64,000 nt of DNA. Source: an uncultured Alphaproteobacteria bacterium. GTDB taxonomy: Bacteria; Pseudomonadota; Alphaproteobacteria; RF32; CAG-239. The notes below the pieces were generated by a model, which was not told the DNA's origin, ran no database searches, and worked only from the letters and a program-made list of their open reading frames with translations. Both the position numbers and the translations under genes were made by a program. The DNA lies in assembly GCA_944392835.1 (NCBI GenBank), contig CALXYB010000003.1, positions 159,712 to 223,711 of the forward strand, in the 5' to 3' direction. Below, piece after piece: positions 26,348 to 35,173 of this stretch. How positions within the stretch are numbered: the first letter of the stretch is position 1; each line of letters opens with the position of its first letter.

Positions 26348-27343
26348 CTATCTACTATTCACTTTATAGAAAAAATAATCAACCGGTTGGTACGAAGTCG
26401 TAATTCCAACCTCCAACATAAAATCAGAATAGTTTTCAAGATTATTAAAATCTCTCAAACCGTATGTGTTATCAGAGAAATAAAGGACTTCAGACATACT
26501 ATAATATTGGCTGTATCCTTGAATAAGATAAACCGGAATCCAGCGCTTATTAGATAACTGTAAGGCACCGATAGGTTCTCCGGCAAGAGCGGATTTTCTC
26601 GCCTGCGGTACTAAAATGTTCAGTGGATATTTATAAATTTGTCCGTCTTCAATTTTTAAGACAAGATAATCGTCTTCGCAGTAAGACTGAACCACTGTGT
26701 ACATATAATCGCCAACTTTGTCTTGTCTGTAAAATTCATGAGGAGAAGAATACAGCGACAACCCAGCTGACAAATAACCTTTATTCACCTTAGAATCATC
26801 ATATTCCGGCGCAATATCTTGCTCATTATAAAAGAACCTTCCGGATTCGTATGTTTGATTTCCCATATCACACAAACCGTTCAAGAACATACCGTTATAA
26901 GTCAGTATATAAAGACCGGTAACACGAGTATTAGTGTCTTTTAAGATACTCCTGAATGTATACCTCCTATAATCATCCGTAAAAATAGGTGGCTTATCAT
27001 AGGGAGTTTCGTCTTTTTCCACCACAACAGGAATAAATTCACCCAAGCTACGAACTAAAGTTATCTTATTATTCTTAACCTGTTTATGATACTTTTCTTG
27101 AATATCGCTCAAGAAGTAAGAGAATGTTTTACCATCCATTTCTAGGGTTAGAATTTGATTTTCCTCATTGTAGTCAGAGACGCAGAACGCATAATCACAA
27201 ACACCATTACTGTGTTTTTTCAGGATAACTAAAGAAACATTACATTCCTTAGATTCTTCTTTACTTCCAAAAAAAGAAAAACCTGTGGAAGTACAGGCGG
27301 TAGCGACCATGATCAGACCTACCAAAAATAATACATTTTTCAT
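26348..27343 (-). CDS. Hypothetical lipoprotein, 331 residues
   Basis: The product begins with a lipoprotein signal, a hydrophobic helix and then VATAC, where the Cys would be lipidated, followed by Thr-Ser. The mature part is beta-rich, with Tyr/Asp/Phe-rich segments and repeated YxxF-like turns. I do not recognise a family. The ATG at 27343 has no clear ribosome site, but the lipobox depends on this start. It lies convergent with fprA and divergent from sulP, and probably sits in the outer or inner membrane facing the periplasm. Confidence 0.75.
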   Translation of the reverse strand: MKNVLFLVGLIMVATACTSTGFSFFGSKEESKECNVSLVILKKHSNGVCDYAFCVSDYNEENQILTLEMDGKTFSYFLSDIQEKYHKQVKNNKITLVRSLGEFIPVVVEKDETPYDKPPIFTDDYRRYTFRSILKDTNTRVTGLYILTYNGMFLNGLCDMGNQTYESGRFFYNEQDIAPEYDDSKVNKGYLSAGLSLYSSPHEFYRQDKVGDYMYTVVQSYCEDDYLVLKIEDGQIYKYPLNILVPQARKSALAGEPIGALQLSNKRWIPVYLIQGYSQYYSMSEVLYFSDNTYGLRDFNNLENYSDFMLEVGITTSYQPVDYFFYKVNSR

Positions 27344-27513
27344 AATACAACAAAGTTTTAACAATTCTGGACAAATATATAGCACATTCTTTTAAAAAAT
27401 CTAGACAAAATAGCAATAACTAACTGTTTTTTTTGAAAATGAGAGAATCTTTATGTTAAAATTCAATCTAAGTAAGGATTTTAAGTAAATAGGAAATAAA
27501 AATTTTTGTGCAT

Positions 27514-27555
27514 TTCTTGTGAATATCTTGACAAGAACAAGTAAAAGAGTATTCC
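27514..27555 (+). promoter_or_regulatory. Promoter and operator dyad of the SulP gene
   Basis: TTCTTGT (27514-27520) and ACAAGAA (27531-27537) form a perfect inverted repeat with a ten-base spacer, overlapping a TTGACA -35 (27528-27533). A weak -10 (TATTCC) follows at 27550-27555. Confidence 0.5.
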
Positions 27556-27599
27556 TAACGCCGGAATTTTTTAGAAAACTTTTTTCAAGAAGAGAAACA

Positions 27600-29318
27600 A
27601 TGTACACATTCATCCGCAAACTTTTTACATCTTATGGGCTAAACTTTGCTCCAAAACTTTATGAAGTTATCAAAACCAAAGGTTATAATATGGACTATTT
27701 CCGGCGCGATGCCATAGCCGGATTAACCCTAGCCATCATATCCATTCCTTTGGGAATGGCTTTTGCTATAGCCTCAGGCGTAAGCCCTGCACAAGGATTA
27801 TATACAGCAGTAGTGGCAGGTTTTTTCATCGCTTTATTGGGTGGATGTCGTTACCAAATCGGTGGGCCGACAGGCGCATTTGTTATCATTATCTTCAACA
27901 CACTTCAACAATATGGCTATGAAGGTTTAACCATGACCATGATTGTTGCCGGATTTGTTATGATATTAGCGGGATATTTAAAATTAGGAACCTATATCAA
28001 ATATATTCCTTATCCGGTTGTCGTTGGTTTTACCTCGGGCATCGCGGTTATGTTGTTTTCAACACAAGTCAAGGATATGTTAGGACTTGATATCGCTTCA
28101 GTTCCGGCAGAATTTTTGCCCAAATGGCGTGTTTATTTGGAAAATCTGAATAAGTTTAGTTGGACAGCTATTTTTATTACGATTTTATCTTTTGGCATAA
28201 TATTTTACATCAAATTCCGCAAACCCAAACTTCCGGCATTTCTGCTCGGAGTCGTCGGTTCAACCTTGTTTGTTGCTCTGTTTTCCCTGAATATTGATAC
28301 GATAGGCAGCAAATTTGGGGGAATACCACACTTTTTACCGATGCCGCATATTCCGGAATTTAACATTGATTTAGCCTTAAAAGTAATGCCGAGTGCTTTG
28401 GCTATAGCCTTTTTGGCAAGTGTAGAGTCGCTTTTGAGCGCAACTGTGGTTGATGCCATGAGCGGTGACAATACCAACGCCAATGCCGAACTCATAGGTG
28501 AGGGTGTTGCAAACTTGGCTAGTGCTTGCTTTTTGGGAATTCCTGCAACGGGAGCCATTGCGCGCAGCGCCACCAATGTCAAAGCCAAGGCTTATTCGCC
28601 ATTGTCCGGCATAATGCAGTCAGTATTCATCTTGTTGTTTATGCTTTTGCTCTCTCCTGCGGCAAAATACATTCCATTAGCTTGCTTGTCTTCAGTGCTG
28701 ATTATTATTGCATATAACATGTTTAACTTTCCGAAGTTTTGGCACTTATTTCAAGGTCCGCGCGGAGACAGAATAACCTTAATTGTAACATTCTTGCTGA
28801 CTGTTATGGTAGACTTGAATACGGCCATCAGCGTTGGTTTCATCATGTCCAGCATTATCTTTATGCATCGTATGAGCCGAGAAATTGAGGTCGCAAATGA
28901 TGAAAGTGTATTTGAATATGTTTCCAGAGGCCAAGACATCAGTGAAGCCTTAAACGAACAAGGTGTTATTTCCATTCGTTTGTCCGGACCTTTGTTCTTT
29001 GGCGGAGCATCCAGAGTCTCAATGTTTTTCAGAAGGATGACAACAGCCCCAAAAGTTATAATCTTTCGTATGGGGTCAGTTCCTGTTGTGGATGCGAGCG
29101 GAGCCAATGTTTTGGTAGAATTTATCCGCAAGCTCAGACAACATGATACAAAAATCATCTTTTCCCACCTAAAATCCCAACCAAGACGCGTTTTGCACGC
29201 GGCATTAACGGAAGAAGGCTTGGTCAAGGATGTTTCTACGGCATCAAACTTTGAAAACGCCGTTAAAATGACTAAACGCTACTTGCGCAAACTAGATAGT
29301 GATAAATCAGATAATTAA
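27600..29318 (+). CDS. SulP-family anion transporter with STAS domain
   Basis: The 572-residue protein has the SulP signature region SIPLGMAFAIASGVSPAQGLYTAVVAGF near residue 45, about eleven hydrophobic segments, and a C-terminal STAS domain (residues about 450-560) with a typical phosphorylation-loop Ser in VPVVDASGANVLVEF. It carries an inorganic anion such as sulfate, bicarbonate or a dicarboxylate across the inner membrane. The ATG at 27600 has a modest ribosome site (AGAGAA), and a GTG at 27519 would add 27 doubtful residues. Substrate is not set by sequence. Two unknown genes follow closely. Confidence 0.9.
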   Translation: MYTFIRKLFTSYGLNFAPKLYEVIKTKGYNMDYFRRDAIAGLTLAIISIPLGMAFAIASGVSPAQGLYTAVVAGFFIALLGGCRYQIGGPTGAFVIIIFNTLQQYGYEGLTMTMIVAGFVMILAGYLKLGTYIKYIPYPVVVGFTSGIAVMLFSTQVKDMLGLDIASVPAEFLPKWRVYLENLNKFSWTAIFITILSFGIIFYIKFRKPKLPAFLLGVVGSTLFVALFSLNIDTIGSKFGGIPHFLPMPHIPEFNIDLALKVMPSALAIAFLASVESLLSATVVDAMSGDNTNANAELIGEGVANLASACFLGIPATGAIARSATNVKAKAYSPLSGIMQSVFILLFMLLLSPAAKYIPLACLSSVLIIIAYNMFNFPKFWHLFQGPRGDRITLIVTFLLTVMVDLNTAISVGFIMSSIIFMHRMSREIEVANDESVFEYVSRGQDISEALNEQGVISIRLSGPLFFGGASRVSMFFRRMTTAPKVIIFRMGSVPVVDASGANVLVEFIRKLRQHDTKIIFSHLKSQPRRVLHAALTEEGLVKDVSTASNFENAVKMTKRYLRKLDSDKSDN

Positions 29319-29377
29319 GTTGATTTTTAATCTTTTTAGGCAATAATGGTAACAAATCAAACGAAAGGATGAAGAAA

Positions 29378-29911
29378 ATGGCTTTTTTTGTATGTTTATT
29401 ACTTTTGCTGGCCGTAACGTTTCCGGCCTATGCTAATCCGGCTTGCGCAGTTTGCACTATTGCCGTCGGTGCCTCTTTGGAAATTGCTCGCTCATTAGGT
29501 GTAGATGATGCAGTTGTAGGTGTTTGGGCCGGAGCATTTTTAACCTTGCTCGGCTTCTGGTGCATTAAGTGGTTTGATAAAAAAGGCTGGAACTTTAAGG
29601 GGCGCGATTGGACAATCATCATTGTTTCCGTTGCCATGATTGGTTTTATGTATATCAGTGAATTAGAGTATCATTCTGAAGTCATTGGTATTTTATATCT
29701 TGACCCGTTTTTGTTCTCAACAATTCTGGGCGCTTTGGTCTTGATTTGGTCTTCGGACTTTTATCAATGGATGAAAGCCAAAAATGGCGGACACGCACAT
29801 TTTCCGTTTGAAAAAGTTGTTGTTCCTGTCGTCGCTTTGCTTTTGACAAGTGCTTATTTTTATTATTTCCCGATTTGTCAGGAAACCGGTGCCGAGTTAT
29901 ATAATTTTTAG
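29378..29911 (+). CDS. CxxC-containing multi-pass membrane protein of unknown function
   Basis: The 177-residue protein has a signal peptide or first helix (AFFVCLLLLLAVTFPAYA), then NPACAVCTIAVGASLEIARSLGVDD, a CxxC segment followed by a helix, and three more membrane helices (residues about 47-63, 76-95, 107-125), with a short His-rich loop (NGGHAHFPFEK) and another helix. Proteins with a CPVCTxAVG-like start occur in several bacterial lineages without a known role. The CxxC could bind metal, form a disulfide or hold a redox site. ATG 29378 is chosen over 29369 because AAGGAT lies at the right distance. Confidence 0.65.
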   Translation: MAFFVCLLLLLAVTFPAYANPACAVCTIAVGASLEIARSLGVDDAVVGVWAGAFLTLLGFWCIKWFDKKGWNFKGRDWTIIIVSVAMIGFMYISELEYHSEVIGILYLDPFLFSTILGALVLIWSSDFYQWMKAKNGGHAHFPFEKVVVPVVALLLTSAYFYYFPICQETGAELYNF

Positions 29912-29920
29912 GAGATAAAA

Positions 29921-30505
29921 ATGAACAAAGCAAAAAATGTTAAAGAATTTGTGGAGCGTATAGACAGCACCAAAAAAGTAAATCCTAAAGATTTGTCCTC
30001 GGATCAGGACTTAACAATTGCGATTATGAACCTGATTTCCATTGAGGAGCATTTGATGTTTTCGGGGGCTAAAACAGGCAAGACATCTTTCTATGACCTG
30101 ATTGAGGAAATTAGGGAAACCCGCAAAACCCTTATGCAGAAGGTTATTCCGGCTTATGAGGGCGAAGTTTGGTGTATATCTAAGCACTTGCTGGCTTCAT
30201 CTATGCGTCTGATGGAAGTTGGCACCAAGCAGCAAAGCTTGGGTAATAAAGAGCAAGCTTATGACTTGTTCAATAAGGCTTATGATCTTTATTGCTTGTT
30301 CTGGGGCTTGAATATGAATATGCTTAATGTTGATGATGTTAAGTGGATAAAAGACGATGTTGAAACCGTCAAGAAACTGACAGCCAAAGTCAACGAAGCC
30401 ACAGCGGAAGCTCAGGCGGAAGTAAAAGCGACAGAAGCACCCCAAGGGGCTCTGGCAAAGATGAAAGCCTTTGTCCGCAAAGCTGTAGATTGCTGCATTG
30501 AATAA
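29921..30505 (+). CDS. Helical cytoplasmic protein, partner of the CxxC membrane protein
   Basis: The 194-residue protein is almost all helix, with no signal or membrane segment. Residues 30-130 are likely a helical bundle (EEHLMFSGAKTGKTSFYDLIEEIRETRKTL and the following segment), then an Ala/Glu-rich stretch and a C-terminal basic helix with two adjacent Cys (VDCC). AGGAG precedes the start, nine bases after the CxxC gene's stop, so the two are co-transcribed. The function is unknown, and the pairing suggests a membrane-cytoplasm complex (inference). Confidence 0.72.
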   Translation: MNKAKNVKEFVERIDSTKKVNPKDLSSDQDLTIAIMNLISIEEHLMFSGAKTGKTSFYDLIEEIRETRKTLMQKVIPAYEGEVWCISKHLLASSMRLMEVGTKQQSLGNKEQAYDLFNKAYDLYCLFWGLNMNMLNVDDVKWIKDDVETVKKLTAKVNEATAEAQAEVKATEAPQGALAKMKAFVRKAVDCCIE

Positions 30506-30520
30506 AAAAAAGAAAATATA

Positions 30521-30549
30521 AAAAAATCCCCCAAAATGGGGGATTTTTT
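30521..30549 (+). terminator. Terminator ending the CxxC operon
   Basis: ATCCCCC / GGGGGAT stem with an AAAAT loop and a T-run; the opposite strand also has a T-rich tract, so it may serve the minus-strand gene. Confidence 0.85.
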
Positions 30550-30554
30550 ATAGA

Positions 30555-31538
30555 TTAATGATTAAGAGGCGGAACTTCATAAGTTTCTGTTTCACTACAT
30601 ACAGATGTTTCTGTTGATGGACATAAGGCTGTAGATTGTGACGGACACCATTTAGAAGAAGAAATATGCGAGTTCGGACCACAGCTTCCAGTATAAATGC
30701 ATTGACATCTGTCAGTACCATCACCAACAGTTTGAGCCAAATTGATAGTAATAGTATAATATGACGTGTTTGAATTTTGGCATTTATAGCAAGCGTTACC
30801 ACATTCTGTCGTGCCTGTTTGGGTCTTAGAAGCATTGCTAGGACAAATCGTATCAGTCCAGCCTGAAGGGCAAGTATCATCGCAGCATTTCTTGCAACTC
30901 TTAAACTTTTGAGTAGAGCCGCTATAGCAGACGGCAGAGCCGATTTCGCCGCCGCATTCGCAAGTTGTGTAACCAGAGCAGGGGTTTTCTTTGCGCTTAT
31001 ATTTTGTTTCAGAACAGCTTTGGCAGCTTCCGTCGGCAACATAACCTTGGGCTGTAGCTTGTGCATAGGTATAAGTATAACCCGAGCAGGGGTTGCATTT
31101 ACATTTTTTGTAGTTAGCATCATAAGAGCAGGTTGTGTCAACAACCATACCGGAAGAACATTGGGTTTCGGTAAAGCCGGTTTCATTACAAGCTCTGGGT
31201 CTGTCTTCTACACATTTAGCAAAATATTTATCATTATAAGGACATTGACCGGATGGATAAGCAGGTAAGGAGCAAGCAGTAACTGAATACCCCTCGTTTT
31301 GGCATTGTTTAGTCGTGTCTACGACATAACCATCATCACCGTCAATAGAACCGAAACCACCGTCACTGCAGTCGCCATACCCCAAAAAACAAACACCGGC
31401 AAGTTTAAGCCCCGAAGAAGATGATATGGGCTTTAACTCAATAGGTGTGGTGTGTGTATGTGAAGAAAAGTCGGGAGCGGCTAAGCCAACTGCCGGAACC
31501 ACAAGTAAAGTAACAGTAGATAAAAGCAAGTTTCGCAT
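30555..31538 (-). CDS. Secreted cysteine-rich protein, 327 residues
   Basis: The mature protein holds about 32 cysteines in repeated short units (CSGYTYTYAQATAQGYVADGSC, CSGYTTCECGGEIG, CPSGWTDTICPSN), after a signal peptide (residues 1-20). The ATG at 31538 has a GGGAG site upstream. The spacing of Cys and the aromatic Gly-Tyr units suggest a disulfide-stabilised extracellular protein, such as an adhesin, but no known fold is identified. Upstream lie two 18-base direct repeats. It may lie on the surface (inference). Confidence 0.78.
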   Translation of the reverse strand: MRNLLLSTVTLLVVPAVGLAAPDFSSHTHTTPIELKPISSSSGLKLAGVCFLGYGDCSDGGFGSIDGDDGYVVDTTKQCQNEGYSVTACSLPAYPSGQCPYNDKYFAKCVEDRPRACNETGFTETQCSSGMVVDTTCSYDANYKKCKCNPCSGYTYTYAQATAQGYVADGSCQSCSETKYKRKENPCSGYTTCECGGEIGSAVCYSGSTQKFKSCKKCCDDTCPSGWTDTICPSNASKTQTGTTECGNACYKCQNSNTSYYTITINLAQTVGDGTDRCQCIYTGSCGPNSHISSSKWCPSQSTALCPSTETSVCSETETYEVPPLNH

Positions 31539-31613
31539 AGTCAATCTCCCAATAATTCTAGAGTTAAAGTCCATATCTGAATATTAGGATACACTGATTT
31601 TGGAAATGAGTCA

Positions 31614-31662
31614 ACCATTAATGAGACTACAATTTTTTTTGTCTACCATTAATGAGCCTACA
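31614..31662. repeat. Two 18-bp direct repeats, 31 bp apart, upstream of the Cys-rich gene
   Basis: ACCATTAATGAGACTACA (31614-31631) and ACCATTAATGAGCCTACA (31645-31662) differ at one base. Their 31-bp period is about three helical turns, as in tandem regulator sites. Confidence 0.75.
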
Positions 31663-31680
31663 TAAAATTTTCGCAAAAGA

Positions 31681-31714
31681 GAAACCCCTCCGGTCATCAC
31701 GACGAAGGGGTTTC
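31681..31714 (-). terminator. Terminator-like hairpin of the small membrane protein gene
   Basis: GAAACCCC / GGGGTTTC stem; on the minus strand the tract after it is only moderately T-rich (TCTCTTTTG), while the plus strand has GTTTTT. Confidence 0.65.
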
Positions 31715-31739
31715 GTTTTTCTGCTATGCTATGACTTAT

Positions 31740-32111
31740 TCACCTTTTTTCAAAAGCGCCGCAGAAAAAAGCGCTTTTGTTTTTTTCAAGTTCACCTGGG
31801 CTGATATATATAGCTATTTTATCGCCTTTTTCTAACTTCCATGCGCTCGGGTTCGTATCCCGATGGAAGTATATTTTCTGCCCATTTTCTAATTCAATTT
31901 CTCTGCACCAGCTCAAGAAGCCACCGGAAACAGATTTAATTGTTACGGTCGGAGCATCGTTCAAATCCTCCTCAAAGAGAGAAGAGGTAAATGCTTCCAT
32001 ACCGCGCCAGCTACCTGCCATCATAAACAAATAGCCAACATAAATAAAAAATAACACAACTGCCGCAGCAAGAATTTGAGCGGCTCTTTTCATTAAATTT
32101 TTCATTTTCAT
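31740..32111 (-). CDS. Single-pass membrane protein, hypothetical
   Basis: The 123-residue product has one N-terminal membrane helix (residues about 10-32) and a soluble domain of about 85 residues with beta-like content and two Cys (SWCREIE and FFCGAFE). No family is recognised. Start codons at 32111 and 32105 are both possible and the ribosome site is weak. It forms a single-gene unit with a hairpin terminator, between the Cys-rich gene and ppiD. Confidence 0.65.
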   Translation of the reverse strand: MKMKNLMKRAAQILAAAVVLFFIYVGYLFMMAGSWRGMEAFTSSLFEEDLNDAPTVTIKSVSGGFLSWCREIELENGQKIYFHRDTNPSAWKLEKGDKIAIYISPGELEKNKSAFFCGAFEKR

Positions 32112-32255
32112 TTTATCTTTAAGTTTAACATTTCAAAAAAATGAAAAATCAGTTTGCAAAAGTCTTAAATCAAGCTTAAGAGTTTCGCCTCAACATCACC
32201 ATAATCAACATACTAATTTTTCACATAGCAAGGATAATAGCATATTTATTTAACC

Positions 32256-32267
32256 TTGTCTAGACAA
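32256..32267. promoter_or_regulatory. Perfect palindrome TTGTCTAGACAA upstream of the small membrane protein
   Basis: Twelve-base perfect dyad in the 217-base gap between ppiD's 3' end and the small membrane gene's start; TCTAGACAA also occurs near 27400. An operator is possible. Confidence 0.4.
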
Positions 32268-32278
32268 AAAAGCCAAAA

Positions 32279-32309
32279 AAAATACCTCGCATTTTCTACG
32301 AGGTATTTT
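32279..32309 (-). terminator. ppiD terminator
   Basis: AAATACCTCG / CGAGGTATTT stem with a nine-base loop, followed on the minus strand by TTTTTTGGC. Confidence 0.8.
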
Positions 32310-32328
32310 AATGAAAAGAAGAGGGGGT

Positions 32329-34209
32329 TTAGTCAGCTAATCCAATCAGCCGATATTTCACCCGAACATCATAATCTTCGCCAAAGCTATTGACCAACGC
32401 ATTGGCAACATCTTGGCTAAGGTCAATCTTAACCCGACGCTCAACGCCAAAGGCAAGTTCCTCATCAGGTTTTTCGTTCTTGCCGATTATTTTGTCCGTA
32501 ACGGCAATAATCTTTTCATCACCCTGCGTAATGAGCTTGGGTTCGCCAAGGCTTTCTTGGAACAACTCAATCATAGCCGCCTGAGACAATCCCTCAAAGC
32601 TGCCGCCGCGGTTAAGCGGTTTGGTTGTCTTAACATTTAAGCCGAAACGCTGCGCAACTTCGTTAATTTTGTCGCCGTTTTCAAGGTCGTGCATAACATC
32701 ATTAACAATTTCTTGTGCAATAGCGGAACGCTCATTAATCTCCCACATCTTTTCAATCTCGCCGCTAACAGCTTCAACCGGCAAGGGGTGAGCTTCAGCA
32801 ATCTTGTCAACTCTGGACACAACAAAACCATCATCTGTTTCCGTAACCTGGCTAACTTCGCCGACATTATAAGAAAAGGCCGTATCCACAAACTCGGAAG
32901 ATTTCAAAGTCTTATCATAACCTTTAGGCGCAGAAGCATATTTACCGTCTTCGCCCAAACCTTTTACGACCAGAACCTTAGACTTCATCTCTTTGGCAAT
33001 ATCTTCCAAACTTGCGCCGCCGCCGATTTTGTCTTCAATTTCTGATGCAACGGCATAAGCCTCATCATAAGCGCGCTCTTTTTTCAAAGCCTCAACAATC
33101 TTTGCTCTGGCTTTGGCTTTGTCCATTTTAGAACCGGCCTTAACATCGGTCAGCTTCATAATATGCCAGCCCAAGTCAGACTTAACAGGGCCCAAGACAT
33201 CACCGACTTCGGCGGCAAACATCTCTTCAGCCATATCGGCAATCAGCATATCTTTAGCAACAAAGCCCAAATCCGTTGCTTCTTTGGTCTGTCCGGCAAC
33301 TTCCTGCGCAACGCTATAAAAGTCTTTACCTTCATTGAGCTGAGCCATTGCTTTGTCAGCATCTTCTTTGGTATCAAAAGCCATTTGCAGGATATTGCGT
33401 GTTTCCGGCACCTCAAATTGTGCAATATTTTCGGCATAATAAGCCTCAATATCAGCCTCTTCCGGAACCAAGTTTTGTGCCATTTCATCAACAGATAAGA
33501 CAATGAAAGAAACATCACGTTTTTCGGGCTCAATAAAGTTTGTGCTGAAATCGGCATAATACTGCTCAATCTCTTCCGGTGTAATTTTGCGGTCAACTTT
33601 TACATTTGCGGGGTCAACTACAATATATTTAAACACGCGGCGCATATTCTCAACCTTAGCCAGCTTGTTGAGCAAAACATCTGGCACATTCATATTTGCC
33701 GCCGGGTTTTGAATAAGCTGTTGCTTAACAATATCTTTTTTCAAAGCCTCAATATAGCGTTGTTCGGTCCAACCGGAAGCTGAAAGGACCATACGCAAGC
33801 GTTCCAAGCTGAAGTTGCCGTTTGCATCCAAAAACTCCGCCTGAGAATAAATAATTTTTCGGATTAAATCATCACTGATGTGAATATTGAGCTTTTCAGC
33901 CGTTCTTTCAATAATGGCGTTAGTCAGTTCTCTCTGAACCAAACCTTGCAACATCGCATTACGAATTTCGTCCGTAAGTTGCAGATTATCACCAAAGAGG
34001 TTGCGCGCCATCTGTTGCTCCTGTTCAAAAAGCAGAGCAAACTGCTGTTGCGAGATTTTAATATCATCCACCTTAATAACGGGCTTATTCCGTGCCGCAC
34101 CGGTCAAATAACCGGAAACCCCGAACAAAGACACAAAGCTCAAAGCCGTCAAAATCAAAATAAACTTTGATAACCAGTTTTTCTGAGCTCTTGCTAATTT
34201 ATCCATCAT
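32329..34209 (-). CDS. ppiD: PpiD-like periplasmic folding chaperone
   Basis: The 626-residue protein has a short cytoplasmic N-terminus, a membrane anchor (residues 15-37), a SurA-N-like chaperone region (residues about 45-200) and a parvulin-type PPIase domain (residues about 260-365, with DFYSVAQEVAGQTKEATDLGFV and the ending GPVKSDLGWHIMKL). A second, more divergent C-terminal part follows. It is inner-membrane anchored and faces the periplasm, assisting outer-membrane protein folding. It is divergent from tpiA, the usual alphaproteobacterial neighbour. AGGA precedes the start. Confidence 0.9.
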   Translation of the reverse strand: MMDKLARAQKNWLSKFILILTALSFVSLFGVSGYLTGAARNKPVIKVDDIKISQQQFALLFEQEQQMARNLFGDNLQLTDEIRNAMLQGLVQRELTNAIIERTAEKLNIHISDDLIRKIIYSQAEFLDANGNFSLERLRMVLSASGWTEQRYIEALKKDIVKQQLIQNPAANMNVPDVLLNKLAKVENMRRVFKYIVVDPANVKVDRKITPEEIEQYYADFSTNFIEPEKRDVSFIVLSVDEMAQNLVPEEADIEAYYAENIAQFEVPETRNILQMAFDTKEDADKAMAQLNEGKDFYSVAQEVAGQTKEATDLGFVAKDMLIADMAEEMFAAEVGDVLGPVKSDLGWHIMKLTDVKAGSKMDKAKARAKIVEALKKERAYDEAYAVASEIEDKIGGGASLEDIAKEMKSKVLVVKGLGEDGKYASAPKGYDKTLKSSEFVDTAFSYNVGEVSQVTETDDGFVVSRVDKIAEAHPLPVEAVSGEIEKMWEINERSAIAQEIVNDVMHDLENGDKINEVAQRFGLNVKTTKPLNRGGSFEGLSQAAMIELFQESLGEPKLITQGDEKIIAVTDKIIGKNEKPDEELAFGVERRVKIDLSQDVANALVNSFGEDYDVRVKYRLIGLAD

Positions 34210-34383
34210 TGTTGAAAAATCCTATTAAATCCAAAAATTCAAACTTTCCGTATTATATGGTAATTTTAATAATTTATGCAATCTTATAAATATTCGTGTT
34301 GAAAAGTTTTTTTAGCTGGAAAATATATTTTTGTTGTGCTACAAAGACGACAATGAAAATTTATAAGTAAAGGATTATAAATC

Positions 34384-35148
34384 ATGGCAAGAAAAAAACT
34401 CATTGCAGGTAACTGGAAAATGAATGGCCTTATGGAAGATGGCATTGCTTTGGCAAAAGGCATCGCTCAGGAAGTTAAGGCTTTTGGCAAATCTGAATGC
34501 GAATTTTTGGTATGCCCGCCGTTCACTTTGTTGGCTTCGGTCAAAAAAGCTTTGCGCGGTGCAAAAGTTGCTCTCGGCGCACAAGATGTTCACTTTGCGG
34601 AAAAAGGCGCGCACACGGGCGATATCAGCCCCTTGATGCTCAAGGACTTGGGTTGCACCTATGTTATCATCGGTCACTCTGAACGCAGAGCAGACCATTT
34701 TGAATCAAATGAACTGATTTGCAAAAAAGCCGTTGCCGCTCATGCTGCCGGTCTTAAGACAGTTATTTGCATTGGCGAAACAGAGGCACAAAGAGATGCC
34801 GGCAAGACCATTGATGTTTGCAAAGAGCAAATTTTAGGTTCTGTTCCCGATGATTCTACCGCGGCTGATACCGTTATTGCTTATGAGCCTGTTTGGGCAA
34901 TCGGCACGGGCAAAACCCCGACAGCTAACGATGTTGAGGAAGTTCACGCCGCTGTTCGTAAGGTTTTAGCCAAGAAGATTGGCAAAGGCAATGCCAATAA
35001 GATGAAGATTTTGTACGGCGGTTCCGTAAAACCCTCAAACGCCAAAGAATTTTTGTCTTTGCCGGATGTTGATGGTGCCTTAATCGGCGGAGCCAGCCTG
35101 AAAGTTGCTGATTTTATGGCTATTGCCAAAAACGCTAGTGAAAAATAA
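34384..35148 (+). CDS. tpiA: Triosephosphate isomerase
   Basis: The 254-residue enzyme begins with KLIAGNWKMNG, carries the catalytic His in IIGHSERR and the catalytic Glu in AYEPVWAIGTGKT, and the phosphate loop GGSVKPSNAKEF. It interconverts dihydroxyacetone phosphate and glyceraldehyde-3-phosphate in the cytoplasm. AAAGGA precedes the ATG. It is first in a run tpiA-secG-pyrG-kdsA. Length is normal. Confidence 0.97.
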   Translation: MARKKLIAGNWKMNGLMEDGIALAKGIAQEVKAFGKSECEFLVCPPFTLLASVKKALRGAKVALGAQDVHFAEKGAHTGDISPLMLKDLGCTYVIIGHSERRADHFESNELICKKAVAAHAAGLKTVICIGETEAQRDAGKTIDVCKEQILGSVPDDSTAADTVIAYEPVWAIGTGKTPTANDVEEVHAAVRKVLAKKIGKGNANKMKILYGGSVKPSNAKEFLSLPDVDGALIGGASLKVADFMAIAKNASEK

Positions 35149-35173
35149 GAATTAAGAATAAGGAATAAAAATA

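Noticed and set aside
30909..31268. Plus-strand frame of 119 residues opposite the Cys-rich gene
   Set aside because: It arises from the cysteine-codon bias of the opposite strand; no start context.
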